From Halosaccharopolyspora lacisalsi (GTDB lineage Bacteria; Actinomycetota; Actinomycetes; Mycobacteriales; Pseudonocardiaceae): a stretch of 64,000 bases of DNA. The stretch spans positions 186,001-250,000 of the forward strand of contig NZ_JACGWZ010000008.1 in NCBI RefSeq assembly GCF_014137975.1, given 5' to 3'. The number at the start of each line of letters is the position of its first letter. Position 1 is the first letter of the stretch. Below, piece by piece: positions 25,919 through 36,300 of the stretch. Below the pieces are notes generated by a model, which was given only the letters and a program-made list of their open reading frames with translations, had not been told where the DNA came from and made no database searches. A program made the translations under genes and the position numbers.

Positions 25919-27175
25919 GTGATCGACCTGAAGACGCTCCGCGAAGATCCGGAAGCCGTGCGCGCCTCGCAGCGCGCGCGAGGGGAGGACGCGTCCCTGG
26001 TGGATGCGCTGCTGGCCGCCGACGAGCGGCGCAGGTCGGCGGTATCCCGAGCGGACACGCTGCGCTCCGAGCAGAAGCAGCTCGGCAAGCAGGTCGGCAA
26101 GGCCTCGGGCGAGGAACGCGAGGCGCTGCTGGCACGGGGCAAGGAACTCGCCGCCAACGTCAAGGAGGCCGAGACCGAGCAGTCCGCCTCCGAGGAGGAG
26201 TTGCAGCGGATTCAGCGCCGGGTCTCGAACGTGATCGAGTCCGTGACCCCGCCCGGCGGGGAGGAGGACTACGTCGTGCTCAAGCACGTCGGCACTCCCG
26301 GCGAGTTCGACTTCACCCCGAAGGACCACCTGGAGCTGGGCACGGCCCTCGGTGCGCTGGACACCGAACGCGGCGCCAAGGTCTCCGGGGCGCGCTTCTA
26401 CTTCCTGACCGGTGTCGGCGCGCAGCTGGAGATGGCGCTGCTGAACATGGCCGCGGCCCAGGCCACCGCCGCCGGGTTCACGCTGACGGTGCCGCCGGTG
26501 CTGGTGCGCCCGGAGATCATGGAGGGCACCGGCTTCCTCGGCGAGCACTCCAGCGAGATCTACCACCTGGCCGAGGACGACCTGTACCTGGTCGGGACCT
26601 CCGAGGTGCCGTTGGCGGGCTATCACTCCGGCGAGATCCTGGACTTCTCCTCCGACGCCAAGCGCTACGCGGGCTGGTCGACGTGCTTCCGCCGCGAGGC
26701 CGGCTCCTACGGCAAGGACACCCGGGGAATCATCCGGGTCCACCAGTTCAACAAGCTGGAGATGTTCGTCTACTGCCGCGAGCAGGACTCCCGCGTCGAG
26801 CACGAGCGGCTGCTGGCGTGGGAGGAGGAGATGCTGGCCAAGATCGAGGTCCCCTACCGGGTCATCGACGTGGCCGCCGGCGATCTGGGCGCCAGCGCGG
26901 CCCGCAAGTTCGACTGCGAGGCCTGGATCCCGAGCCAGCAGGCGTACCGGGAGATGACGTCGACGTCGAACTGCACGACGTTCCAGGCACGGCGACTGAA
27001 CACCCGCTATCGGGAGGAAGGCCGCACGCAGCCCGCCGCGACGCTCAACGGGACGCTGGCCACCACGCGCTGGATCGTGGCGATCCTGGAGAACCACCAG
27101 CAGTCCGACGGATCGGTGCTCGTGCCGGAGGCCCTGCGTCCCTTCCTCGGTGGGCGCGAGGTCCTCACCCCGTAA
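25919..27175 (+). CDS. serS: Seryl-tRNA synthetase
   Basis: Charges tRNA-Ser. The 418-residue class II enzyme starts with the antiparallel coiled-coil tRNA-binding arm (residues about 1-105, [24 protein letters not shown] then [19 protein letters not shown]). The catalytic core follows: motif 2 [28 protein letters not shown] near residues 258-285, and motif 3 with [19 protein letters not shown] near 375-393. The GTG at 25919 is used, giving [10 protein letters not shown]. The family-B repeat follows the stop. Expression signals upstream are weak; no T-box is visible. Confidence 0.97.
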   Translation: MIDLKTLREDPEAVRASQRARGEDASLVDALLAADERRRSAVSRADTLRSEQKQLGKQVGKASGEEREALLARGKELAANVKEAETEQSASEEELQRIQRRVSNVIESVTPPGGEEDYVVLKHVGTPGEFDFTPKDHLELGTALGALDTERGAKVSGARFYFLTGVGAQLEMALLNMAAAQATAAGFTLTVPPVLVRPEIMEGTGFLGEHSSEIYHLAEDDLYLVGTSEVPLAGYHSGEILDFSSDAKRYAGWSTCFRREAGSYGKDTRGIIRVHQFNKLEMFVYCREQDSRVEHERLLAWEEEMLAKIEVPYRVIDVAAGDLGASAARKFDCEAWIPSQQAYREMTSTSNCTTFQARRLNTRYREEGRTQPAATLNGTLATTRWIVAILENHQQSDGSVLVPEALRPFLGGREVLTP

Positions 27176-27209
27176 CCCGAACACGTCACCCGTCCGTGTG
27201 GGGGTTTTA

Positions 27210-27228
27210 CGATTTTCCCTAAAGTTGT
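27210..27228 (+). repeat. Family-B element, single copy
   Basis: CGATTTTCCCTAAAGTTGT, preceded at 27190-27202 by CGTCCGTGTGGGG and a TTTT run. The left flank CGTCCGTGTGG and the downstream CCACGCGGACG at about 27233-27243 are imperfectly complementary and could make a weak stem around the core. It lies between the convergent serS and HhH-protein genes. Confidence 0.8.
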
Positions 27229-27257
27229 GAACTCCACGCGGACGAGTGAGCACTCGC

Positions 27258-27899
27258 TCAGGCGGACACGGCGCCGGCCACCCGGTCGGCCACGCCCTTC
27301 TCCAGGGTGACGCGGACGCAGGCCGCGGCGAGCCGAGCGAGATCGTCACCGTCGACGAGTTCGGCCAGCTGCTCCGGCTTCTTCGGCAACCCGACCTTCT
27401 CGGCGCCGCTCAGCGACTTCTTGTCGAAGTACGGGCGCAGTTCGGGCCACACCGCCTGGGCCTCCCGGCAGAAGATGTCCACACCGACCGGCCCCAGCTT
27501 GGGAATCTCCTTGAGCGACCGGCTCAGCTTCCCGACGTCACCGTCGGCCTGCTCCCGCAGCCGGCGCAGGTCACCGCGGTACCGGTCGAGCAGGAGATCG
27601 GCGCCCTGCCCCAGCGCCGTGGCCGTGCTCTCGTCGTAGCGCACGTAGTGTCCACGGCCGAGGGCGTCCACGCGCTGTTGCCAGGTGGCCTCGCGCATCC
27701 GCTCCGCCGTGGGGAACTCGCCGAGCTCGCGGGCGGCAGCCACCGCGATTCCCGCCTTGATCCGGGTGGACAGCAGCACCGACAGCACCTGGAGCCGGTA
27801 CAGCGGCGCGGGCTTGTCGGCGATCCTGATCCCGGCCTCGGCCGCGTAGGTGGTGCCCGCTTCGTCGAGCAGCCGGCGCGCGATTCCCTCGGATGACAT
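27258..27899 (-). CDS. Helix-hairpin-helix (endonuclease III-like) protein
   Basis: A protein of about 213 residues. The segment LKEIPKLGPVGVDIFCREAQAVWPEL (about residues 130-155) is a helix-hairpin-helix of the HhH-GPD DNA-glycosylase type, with the Asp after the hairpin in the position of the catalytic Asp. The N-terminal LYRLQVLSVLLSTRIKAGIAVAAARELG resembles endonuclease III helices. The catalytic Lys of Nth and the [4Fe-4S] Cys cluster are not evident, so it is a divergent or non-catalytic member. The ATG at 27899 has GGAGG 8 bp upstream. No operon partner is obvious. Confidence 0.75.
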   Translation of the reverse strand: MSSEGIARRLLDEAGTTYAAEAGIRIADKPAPLYRLQVLSVLLSTRIKAGIAVAAARELGEFPTAERMREATWQQRVDALGRGHYVRYDESTATALGQGADLLLDRYRGDLRRLREQADGDVGKLSRSLKEIPKLGPVGVDIFCREAQAVWPELRPYFDKKSLSGAEKVGLPKKPEQLAELVDGDDLARLAAACVRVTLEKGVADRVAGAVSA

Positions 27900-27962
27900 G
27901 CTGCACACCTCCTCCCCGTCGCCCTACCCGAACACCGGCGCGGCAACACGGCGACCACGCGC

Positions 27963-28841
27963 TCAGGTGTGCAGCTCGGGCAACACCTCGTCGGCGATCG
28001 CCTCGACGACGGATTCCTGCCCCTTGTACGGAGCCTCCGCGCGCGGCCAGTGGGCGAGAACGTCGGTGAAGCCGATCTCGCGCGCCCGGCCGACGACGTC
28101 GCGGAAGTGCTCGACGCTGGACATCGAGTACTCCGGTGCGGCGTCGACGGACAGGTAGCGCGGTGCCCGTGCGGGCACGCGTCCAGCCTCGATGAGGATC
28201 TCGGAGAACTGGTCGGACAGCTCGCGCACCGACCGCCACCAGACGTCCATGGTGTCGACCGCGCGCCCGTTGGTCACCCACCCGTTGCCGTATCGCGCGG
28301 CGGTGTGCATGGTGCGCCTGTCGTTGGCCGCCACCACGAACGGAACACGCGGCGTCTGTACGCATCCGGGCGCACGACGCGCCTGATTCGCCGCGTAGTA
28401 GTGCCCGTCGTAGGTGGTGCTGTCCTGGGTCAGGATGGTGTCCAGCAGTTCCACGAACTCGCCGAACCGGTCGACGCGCTGCTGCGCCGTGAGCTCCTGC
28501 TGCCCCAGCACGGTGGTGTCGAACCCGTTGCCTCCCGTACCCGTCCCGAGCATGAACCGCCCGTCGGAGACGTCGTCGAGGGCGGTGATCTCGCGCGCGA
28601 AGTGCACCGGATGCCGGAAGTTCGGCGACGCGACGAGGGTCCCCAGCTTGATCCGCTCGGTCACCGTGGCCGCCGCGCTCAACGTCGGCACGGCGTCGAA
28701 CCAGGGCTTGTCCACCAGGGACTTCCATCCGAGGTGGTCATAGGTCCAGGCATGGTCGAAGCCGTATTCCTCGACCATCCGCCACAGCGGTTCCGCGGCC
28801 CACCAGCGGTGTTCGGGCAAGATCACGATCCCAACGCGCAC
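27963..28841 (-). CDS. LLM-class F420-dependent oxidoreductase
   Basis: A 292-residue TIM-barrel flavin/F420 oxidoreductase of the luciferase-like monooxygenase family. Typical segments: GIVILPEHRWWAAEPLWRMVEEYGFDHAWTYDH at the start, IKLGTLVASPNFRHPVHFAREITALDDVSDGRFMLGTGTG, and DVVGRAREIGFTDVLAHWP near the end. The MLGTGTGGNGFD loop is characteristic of F420-dependent members. GTG at 28841. Substrate unknown; it lies between unrelated genes, with about 60 bp to the HhH gene downstream, so weak co-transcription is possible. Confidence 0.88.
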   Translation of the reverse strand: MRVGIVILPEHRWWAAEPLWRMVEEYGFDHAWTYDHLGWKSLVDKPWFDAVPTLSAAATVTERIKLGTLVASPNFRHPVHFAREITALDDVSDGRFMLGTGTGGNGFDTTVLGQQELTAQQRVDRFGEFVELLDTILTQDSTTYDGHYYAANQARRAPGCVQTPRVPFVVAANDRRTMHTAARYGNGWVTNGRAVDTMDVWWRSVRELSDQFSEILIEAGRVPARAPRYLSVDAAPEYSMSSVEHFRDVVGRAREIGFTDVLAHWPRAEAPYKGQESVVEAIADEVLPELHT

Positions 28842-28972
28842 GCGTCGACCGTATACGCCGAATCACGGGTCGTACTAGGTGAGTCACCGACATCTCGGCG
28901 TGTCGGCAAAGTCTCACACCTCGCGGCGGGAAAACGCTCCACCGCGACCGCTTCCCCCGGCATGATGGCAGG

Positions 28973-29782
28973 GTGCGCAAACCTGGACTGGTGGCAACGG
29001 ACGTGGACGGGACACTGCTGAACCCGCAGGAGCACGTGAGCCCGCGTACCGCGCGGGTCGTTCGGGAGGTGTCCGACGAGGTCCCGTTCGTCATGGTCAC
29101 GGGACGCCCGCCGCGCTGGATACCGCGTGTCGCCAACGAGCTCGGCGTGGCCGGGGTGACGATCTGCTCCAACGGGGCGGTGGTCTACGACGCGCATTCC
29201 GACACCGTGCTGCGCAGCACCGACATCGACGCCTCGCGGCTGCTCGAGGTCACCGAACGGCTGCGTGAAGTCCTGCCGGGGTGCTCCTTCGCCGTGGAAC
29301 GCGCCACCGGCGGAGCCTTCGACCGCGTCGACGAGCAGTTCCTGGCCATGACCGAGTTCCACAGGATGTGGCCGAACCCGGACATGCGCGTCGTGCCGCC
29401 GCGCGAGCTGTTCGACACCGGCGCGATGAAGCTGATGGTCCTGCACGAACGGCTGACCAGCGGCGAGATGGCCACCGCCGCGAACGGGGTCGTGGGGTCC
29501 GAGCTGCGGGTGACCTACTCCACCAACGAGGGGCTGATCGAACTGTCGGCCTCCGGAGTGGACAAGGCCACCGGACTGGCCGACATCGCCGCCCGCCTCG
29601 GGATCGACCGGGCCGACGTCATCGCCTTCGGGGACATGCCCAACGACGTGGCGATGCTGGAATGGGCCGGACACGGAGTGGCGATGCGCAACGCCCACCT
29701 CGACGTGACGGAGGCCGCCGACGAGATCACGGCGCCGAACAGCGCGGACGGAGTGGCTCAGGTCCTGGAACGCTGGTGGTGA
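28973..29782 (+). CDS. Cof-type HAD-superfamily hydrolase
   Basis: A 269-residue phosphatase of HAD subfamily IIB. Motif I is LVATDVDGTLLNPQE, with nucleophile and acid/base Asp residues; motif II is MVTGRPPR; motif III Lys lies in SASGVDKATGL; motif IV is AFGDMPNDVAMLEWAG. The C2B-type cap sits between motifs II and III. Such enzymes dephosphorylate sugar phosphates or flavin and pyridoxal phosphates; the substrate is not predictable. GTG at 28973. Its stop is one base from that of the convergent amidase gene. Confidence 0.92.
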   Translation: MRKPGLVATDVDGTLLNPQEHVSPRTARVVREVSDEVPFVMVTGRPPRWIPRVANELGVAGVTICSNGAVVYDAHSDTVLRSTDIDASRLLEVTERLREVLPGCSFAVERATGGAFDRVDEQFLAMTEFHRMWPNPDMRVVPPRELFDTGAMKLMVLHERLTSGEMATAANGVVGSELRVTYSTNEGLIELSASGVDKATGLADIAARLGIDRADVIAFGDMPNDVAMLEWAGHGVAMRNAHLDVTEAADEITAPNSADGVAQVLERWW

Positions 29783-29783
29783 G

Positions 29784-30845
29784 TCACGGAGCCGGCTCGG
29801 CGGCCTGTTCGCGGATGAACGGGAGCTTCTCGTAGAGCTTGTCACCGGGGCAGACGGTGTCGTTGACGCGGCGGTGACCGAAGATCGTCGGCATCTTCAC
29901 CCGCGTTCCCTCCGGAAACAGCGTTCCCTTCCCGGCGACCATGCTCGTCCGCCCGCGCGGGTCGACGCCGTTGACGGCCAGCTTCCAGCCCGCGATGTCG
30001 GCGACGGCCTTCAGCGCCGCGGGCGTGGGGGCGACCTTGTCGTAACTGCCCAGGACCGCCACCCCGAAGTTGCCCTTGTTGAATCCGGAGGTGTGCCCGC
30101 CGACGACGTTGCGGCCGAGCCCGTCGGTGCGACCGGCGAAGATCGTGCCGCACTTGTCCACCAGCGCGTGGTAACCGATGTCGCCCCACCCCAGCTCGAC
30201 GGCGTGGTAGTGGTAGACGCCGCGCACGATCGCGGCGGACTGCGCGCAGGTGTAGTCGTTGGTCTCGGCCGTGTGGTGCACGGTGGCGGCCTTGGTGATC
30301 GTGGTGTACTCGGGCGTCCAGATCATGGCGCTCTCGTCGGCTCCCCAGGCCGAGCGACTCACCACCGGGGGCATACCGGCCCGAGACGCGGCTCGGGGCG
30401 TGGAGGTGCGTCCGGGGCTGATGGCCACGAGCTCGATCCGTCCGCTCACGTCGTGCCCCGCCCGCGTGGCGCGGACCTGCACAGCCGTGGTCGGTCCGGT
30501 CCACACCGACTCACTGGCCCGTACCGGGGTGGGCCTGCCCGTCGAGTGGATCCGCTCCACGGAACGCCACCGACTCCAGGATCCGTTCTCGAGGTGGCGC
30601 ACCCGGATGTCGTCCGGATCGGCGCCCTGCCAGGTGAGACCGACCATGCTGAAGGCGGTCGGGGTGTGCACCTCACGGGTGGCGACGGCGTTCCGGGTCA
30701 GCGCAACACCGGCGAGGGCGATGTGCCGAGCCGTGGTGTCCGAGGCGGCTCCGGCGCGGCCCTCGGTGATGAGCAGACTGAGCAGGAGCAGCGTCACTGC
30801 GAGCGTGCCGAATCCGGGACTTCCGAGACTGAGCCTTGAACGCAT
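29784..30845 (-). CDS. Secreted N-acetylmuramoyl-L-alanine amidase (PGRP/amidase_2 type)
   Basis: A 353-residue exported peptidoglycan hydrolase that cleaves the amide between muramic acid and L-alanine. Residues 1-34 form a signal peptide. A beta-rich N-terminal region follows. The catalytic domain begins near residue 150 with PPVVSRSAWGADES; zinc ligands are visible as the His in AATVHHTAE, the His in IFGHRRVNDT and the Cys in TVCPGDKL, and YHYHAVELGWGDIGYHALVDKCGTIFAGR is the standard PGRP core. It lacks the C-terminal repeats often present in Streptomyces relatives. ATG at 30845. Role in cell-wall remodelling inferred. Confidence 0.93.
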   Translation of the reverse strand: MRSRLSLGSPGFGTLAVTLLLLSLLITEGRAGAASDTTARHIALAGVALTRNAVATREVHTPTAFSMVGLTWQGADPDDIRVRHLENGSWSRWRSVERIHSTGRPTPVRASESVWTGPTTAVQVRATRAGHDVSGRIELVAISPGRTSTPRAASRAGMPPVVSRSAWGADESAMIWTPEYTTITKAATVHHTAETNDYTCAQSAAIVRGVYHYHAVELGWGDIGYHALVDKCGTIFAGRTDGLGRNVVGGHTSGFNKGNFGVAVLGSYDKVAPTPAALKAVADIAGWKLAVNGVDPRGRTSMVAGKGTLFPEGTRVKMPTIFGHRRVNDTVCPGDKLYEKLPFIREQAAEPAP

Positions 30846-31005
30846 GGGCGCACCTCGCTCGGCGGCGGTGAACTTTTCGCGTTACCGAGCCCGAGTATGG
30901 GTGGAAGTCACGTTTCCCGCCTGGTGAAGCCGTGACCCGACGGAGGGGAGCTCCGTATCAGTGGGTGCAAGCAGCGGCGCTTCCCACGCGAAGAAGGTGA
31001 GTACC

Positions 31006-31540
31006 GTGACGAAACGTCCCCTGCGCACGCTCATGGCGAGTCTCGCCGCCACGCTGGTGGCCCCCTTCGCGGGAGCTGGGATCGCTGCGGCCCAGGACGC
31101 CTCGAACGGGCAGGACCCCCGAACCGGACAGGCGCCCGCCACGCTGAAGAACATCGAGACCAAGCCGGGTGACAGCACCTACGACCGCGTCGCGCTCCAC
31201 TTCGCCGACCAGTTGCACAACGACGGGGTTCCCGCCCCGGAGGTGGAGTACCTCGACGTTCTCCCGACCGAACCGGGCTCGGGCGAGCCGGTCGAGATGG
31301 CGGGCAGCCGTTCCTCGGGGTGACCTTCCCCGGCACGGTCACCGGCGGCAGTGCTCCCCCGGTCGTCGACGAGGGACTGCCGGTCGTGGCCGAGGTGCGT
31401 CACCCGGGTGGTTTCGAGAAGGCCCAGAAGGCCGCGGTCGGCGTGTCCAGCTGCCACGGCACCCGGTCCGGCCCTCGTGCCACGTCGGGGGCCTCGACAC
31501 CGACGTCGTGGTCGACGTGAACGCTCCCGACCGTGGATGA
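31006..31540 (+). pseudogene. AMIN-like secreted protein, broken by two frameshifts
   Basis: GTG at 31006 with GAAGGTGAG upstream encodes a signal peptide (TKRPLRTLMASLAATLVAPFAGAGIAAAQ) and the first part of an AMIN-like domain (YDRVALHFADQL, VEYLDVLPTEPGSGEPVEMAGSR). The frame then ends at 31323. The domain continues in a second frame from 31311 (FLGVTFPGTV, then FEKAQKAAVGVSS) and closes in a third frame with HVGGLDTDVVVDVNAP, the family's usual C-terminal strand. The two shifts are near 31309 and 31480. AMIN-like domains occur in actinobacterial secreted or lipid-anchored proteins of unknown role. Real decay and base-calling errors cannot be told apart here. Confidence 0.72.
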
Positions 31541-31559
31541 CGAGCACGTGGGTGTTGAC

Positions 31560-31575
31560 GGTTTCGCGCGAAGCC
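31560..31575. repeat. Family-A palindrome, degenerate copy
   Basis: GGTTTCGCGCGAAGCC, a single copy with one mismatch, between the end of the AMIN-like pseudogene and the end of the convergent GT87 gene. This is again an intergenic, gene-end position. Confidence 0.7.
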
Positions 31576-31632
31576 CCGCTGCCTCCGAGGCGGCATGTCC
31601 CACCGGGCCACCGGAACACCGGGCCACCGGGT

Positions 31633-32868
31633 CTACAGGCGGGTGAGGGTGGCCTCGTAGTGACGCTGCAACGGGTAGGTGCGCGGGTGGGAGCGGAACC
31701 AGGCCACCGCGGCGGCCACGAGGAAGCCGATCCCGATGAGGGTGTAGGCGTTGCCGACCACCTGCTGCGAGAACGTCCAGTCCAGCTCCTGGTCGTCGCC
31801 GTAGGGCAGGTACCACTGCGGGCCGATCGCCAGCACGACCGCGCAGCAGGCGACCGTGAACTGCACCCCGTACCACCGGTGCCGCAGCGCCATCGCGAAC
31901 AGCAGCACCGCCGTCGGACCGGCCCACACCCAGTGGTGCGACCACGAGATCGGTGAGACCAGCACGCCGAGTACTCCGTTGACCATCAGCGCCAGCGGGG
32001 CGTTGCCGGAACGAATCGCGTAGCGCATCCCGAGCACGGCCAGCGCCAGCAGCACCAGCGAGCCGACGATCCACAGCGAGTCCAGCGCCACCCCGGTGAT
32101 CTCCTGCTTCGCGACGAGGCTGCGCAGGTTGAGGTTGCCGGTGTAGACGGTGCCGAAGGAATCACCGGTGGAGAGCATCTTGTCCAGCCACCAGTCGGCG
32201 GCGTCCTTCGGCGCGATGAACAGCCCCAGCAGCACCGTGCCGGCGCAGGTGACCAGCGACACCGCCGCCGCGCGGAAGTCGCGGCGCAGCAGGAAGAACA
32301 GCAGGAACACCAGCGGGGTCAGCTTGATCCCCGCGGCGATCCCCACCAGCAGCCCGCGCGGCCAGTACGTGCGCGGCAACAGGCAGTCGACGGCGACCAG
32401 CCCCATCAGCACGAGGTTGATCTGGCCGTAGTTGAGCGTCTCCCTGGCGGGTTCGAGCAGCGTGATGACCGGCATCGCCACGGCGGTACCGACCGCGACC
32501 AGGCCGGCGCGCGGCGCGAGGTAGCGCGAGGAACGCGCCAGCGCGTAAGCGGTGACCAGGATGGCCAGGTGGGAGCAGACCGCCACCGTCACGATCGCCG
32601 CGTCCGGGGGCATCCAGATCAGCGGGGTGAAGACCGGCAGCGCGAACGGCGGGTAGATGAACGGCAGCGTCCCGGTGTCGGGACTCGTCACCGGGGTCAG
32701 GTCGCCGCCGTAGACGTCGTAACCGTGCAGCCACGCCCGCGCGCCGAGGCGGTAGATCCCGGTGTCGATGTAGCCGCGCGTGTCGATCCAGTGCACGAAC
32801 CAGATCGCCAGTATCTCGGCGACGATCGCCACGAGCAACAAGTAACGCCCGTCACGCACACGCGACAC
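31633..32868 (-). CDS. GT87-family polyprenyl-phosphate-dependent mannosyl/arabinosyltransferase
   Basis: A polytopic membrane protein of about 411 residues with ten or more helices. The extracytoplasmic first loop with GARAWLHGYDVYGGDL and LPFIYPPFALPVFTPL is the DUF2029/GT87 signature; NLNLRSLVAKQEITG and VLVSPISWSHHWVW are further family blocks. Relatives (PimE and Rv1159-type enzymes) transfer mannose or arabinose from decaprenyl-phosphate donors to lipoglycans. A GTG at 32868 is preferred; the open frame upstream overlaps the glf promoter region. It is divergent from the arabinogalactan cluster, whose ubiA makes the decaprenyl donor precursor, so a role in cell-envelope glycans is likely. 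Confidence 0.85.
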   Translation of the reverse strand: MSRVRDGRYLLLVAIVAEILAIWFVHWIDTRGYIDTGIYRLGARAWLHGYDVYGGDLTPVTSPDTGTLPFIYPPFALPVFTPLIWMPPDAAIVTVAVCSHLAILVTAYALARSSRYLAPRAGLVAVGTAVAMPVITLLEPARETLNYGQINLVLMGLVAVDCLLPRTYWPRGLLVGIAAGIKLTPLVFLLFFLLRRDFRAAAVSLVTCAGTVLLGLFIAPKDAADWWLDKMLSTGDSFGTVYTGNLNLRSLVAKQEITGVALDSLWIVGSLVLLALAVLGMRYAIRSGNAPLALMVNGVLGVLVSPISWSHHWVWAGPTAVLLFAMALRHRWYGVQFTVACCAVVLAIGPQWYLPYGDDQELDWTFSQQVVGNAYTLIGIGFLVAAAVAWFRSHPRTYPLQRHYEATLTRL

Positions 32869-32875
32869 GCCGTGA

Positions 32876-34195
<1,320 letters not shown>

Positions 34196-34198
34196 GAC

Positions 34199-36250
34199 GT
34201 GACCGAGCGGACCCCTTCGGACTCACCCGAGCCCACCGCGCGGGCCGAGGAAACCACTGCGAGTAGTGACCAGGCCACCGAGGCGTTCACCGGCTCCGTC
34301 GCCGCCACCGAGGAGAGCCCCGAAGCCGGGGAGAGCAAGCTCAGCGACGTGGCCTCGGTACGCACCGGCGGACGCAAGAACGTCCCCGCCGAACAGGTCC
34401 TGCAGCGGATCGTGATGCCACGGTCCGAGGACCCGCTGGACGTGCGTCCGCTCTACGTCGACGAGCCCAAGACGCTGGCGAGCACCGCCACGGTCGTCTC
34501 GCGCAGATCGATGAAGGTGCCCGCCCACTCCAAGGTCTCCTTCGCCTCCTACTTCAACGCCTTCCCCGCCAGCTACTGGAAGCGCTGGACGCAGGTCGAG
34601 GAAGTGGTGCTGCGGCTGAAGGTGCGCGGAGCGGGCCGGCTGGACGTCTACCGCTCCAAGCCCAACGGTGACAGCGTCCACCTCGAGGGCACGCCGGTCT
34701 CCACGCCGAAGTCGTGGAAGTGGCTGGAGTTCCGGATCGCACTGACGCCGTTCGAGGACGGCGGCTGGATCTGGTTCGACATGTTCACCAACGACTCGGC
34801 CCTGGAGATCGACGAGGGCGCCTGGACCACCGATCTCAAGCTGGCCAGCCAGAAGGTCGTGGTGGGCACCACCACGATGCGCCCGGCCGACTGCGTGGTG
34901 GCGCTGCGCACCCTGGGCGAGGACTCCCAGGTGCTCGACGTGGTGGAGCGGGTCGTCGTCGCCGACCAGGGCTCGCAGAAGATCCGCGACACCGACGGCT
35001 TCGACGAGGCGGCCCGCAGGCTCGGTGACAAGTTGCACGTCATCGAGCAGGCCAACCTCGGCGGTTCGGGCGGGTTCACCCGCGTCATGTACGAGGGCGT
35101 GTACAACTCCGACGCCGCGCAGGTGATGCTGCTCGACGACGACATCGCGCTGGAGCCGGACGGTGTGCTGCGGGCCAACGCCTTCGCTCGCGCCGCCACG
35201 CAGCCGGTCATCGTCGGTGGGCACATGCTCAACCTGCAAGCGCGGTCCCGGCTGCACACCATGGGCGAGGTCGTCGACCTCGGTACGGCGACGTGGCGGG
35301 CGGCCCCGGGCGCGGTCACCGACTACGACTTCTCCAAGTACCCGCTGCGCCAGAGCACCAAGCTGCACAAGCGCATCCACTCCACCTACAACGGCTGGTG
35401 GATGTGCCTGTTCCCGCGCGAGGTCATCGAGAACACCGGCCTGCCGTTGCCGCTGTTCATCAAGCACGACGACTCCGAGTACTCGCTGCGCGCGGCCGAG
35501 CACGGGTATCCGACGGTGTCGCTGCCGGGTGCGGCGGTCTGGCACATGCCGTGGACGGACAAGAACGACGCCACCGACTGGACGGCGTACTTCCACACCC
35601 GCAACCGGCTGATCATGGCCGCGCTGCACAGTCCGGACGAGGTTCGCTCCAACCTGGTCAAGCAGGGCCTGAAGCTGACGCTGCGCCACCTGCTGTCGAT
35701 GGAGTACTCGACGGTGGCGGTGCAGCTCAAGGCCGTCGAGGACTTCATGGAGGGGCCGCAGAACCTGTTCGAGTCGTTGCGCACGGCGCTTCCGGAGGTC
35801 CGTGAGCTGCGCAAGCACTACAGCGACGCGCAGACGGTATCCTCGGCGCGGGAGTTCCCGACACCGACAGCGGACCCGATCATGGCGGAGGAGCTGCTCA
35901 AGCCGCCGGTGAACCCGGCGGTGATCGCGGCCCGCGCCTCCAAGGCGCTGCTGCACAACCTCAAAGATCCCTCGGACGAGGCCACCGAGCGGCCCCAGCT
36001 CAACATCCCGGCGGCCAGCGCCCGCTGGTTCCTGCTCGGTTCGCTGGACAGTGCGACGGTCTCCACCGCCGACGGCAGTGGCGTGGCGTTCCGGCGCCGC
36101 GACCCCGAGGAGTTCCGCAGGCTCGGTCTTCGCGCCCTGGCCACCTACCGCAAGCTGGCCCAGGAGTGGCCGCGGCTGCGGGAGTCCTACCGGGCCGCCC
36201 TGCCGGAGCTGACCAGCGCCGAGTCCTGGAAGCAAGTCTACGACCATTGA
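34199..36250 (+). CDS. glfT2: Galactofuranosyltransferase GlfT2
   Basis: The processive bifunctional beta-(1-5)/(1-6) galactofuranosyltransferase that builds the galactan chain on the cytosolic membrane face. At 683 residues it is longer than the mycobacterial enzyme (637), mainly because of a disordered acidic N-terminus (about 60 residues of Thr/Ser/Glu/Ala). The N-terminal beta-sandwich is followed by the GT-A fold with the metal-binding LLDDDIALEPDG near residues 310-322, the acceptor-loop region WWMCLFPREV, IKHDDSEYSLRAAEHG (general base Asp) and AVWHMPW (His ligand). Next are helical C-terminal domains. GTG at 34199 follows glf directly; the PAP2 gene follows about 50 bp downstream. Confidence 0.96.
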   Translation: MTERTPSDSPEPTARAEETTASSDQATEAFTGSVAATEESPEAGESKLSDVASVRTGGRKNVPAEQVLQRIVMPRSEDPLDVRPLYVDEPKTLASTATVVSRRSMKVPAHSKVSFASYFNAFPASYWKRWTQVEEVVLRLKVRGAGRLDVYRSKPNGDSVHLEGTPVSTPKSWKWLEFRIALTPFEDGGWIWFDMFTNDSALEIDEGAWTTDLKLASQKVVVGTTTMRPADCVVALRTLGEDSQVLDVVERVVVADQGSQKIRDTDGFDEAARRLGDKLHVIEQANLGGSGGFTRVMYEGVYNSDAAQVMLLDDDIALEPDGVLRANAFARAATQPVIVGGHMLNLQARSRLHTMGEVVDLGTATWRAAPGAVTDYDFSKYPLRQSTKLHKRIHSTYNGWWMCLFPREVIENTGLPLPLFIKHDDSEYSLRAAEHGYPTVSLPGAAVWHMPWTDKNDATDWTAYFHTRNRLIMAALHSPDEVRSNLVKQGLKLTLRHLLSMEYSTVAVQLKAVEDFMEGPQNLFESLRTALPEVRELRKHYSDAQTVSSAREFPTPTADPIMAEELLKPPVNPAVIAARASKALLHNLKDPSDEATERPQLNIPAASARWFLLGSLDSATVSTADGSGVAFRRRDPEEFRRLGLRALATYRKLAQEWPRLRESYRAALPELTSAESWKQVYDH

Positions 36251-36300
36251 TCAACGCCGGTGTCCGTCGACGGGCACCGACAACGAACCCCGGAGACGAA

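Noticed and set aside
34223-36247. 674-codon open frame antisense to glfT2
   Set aside because: glfT2 has all catalytic motifs; the antisense product has no recognisable domain.
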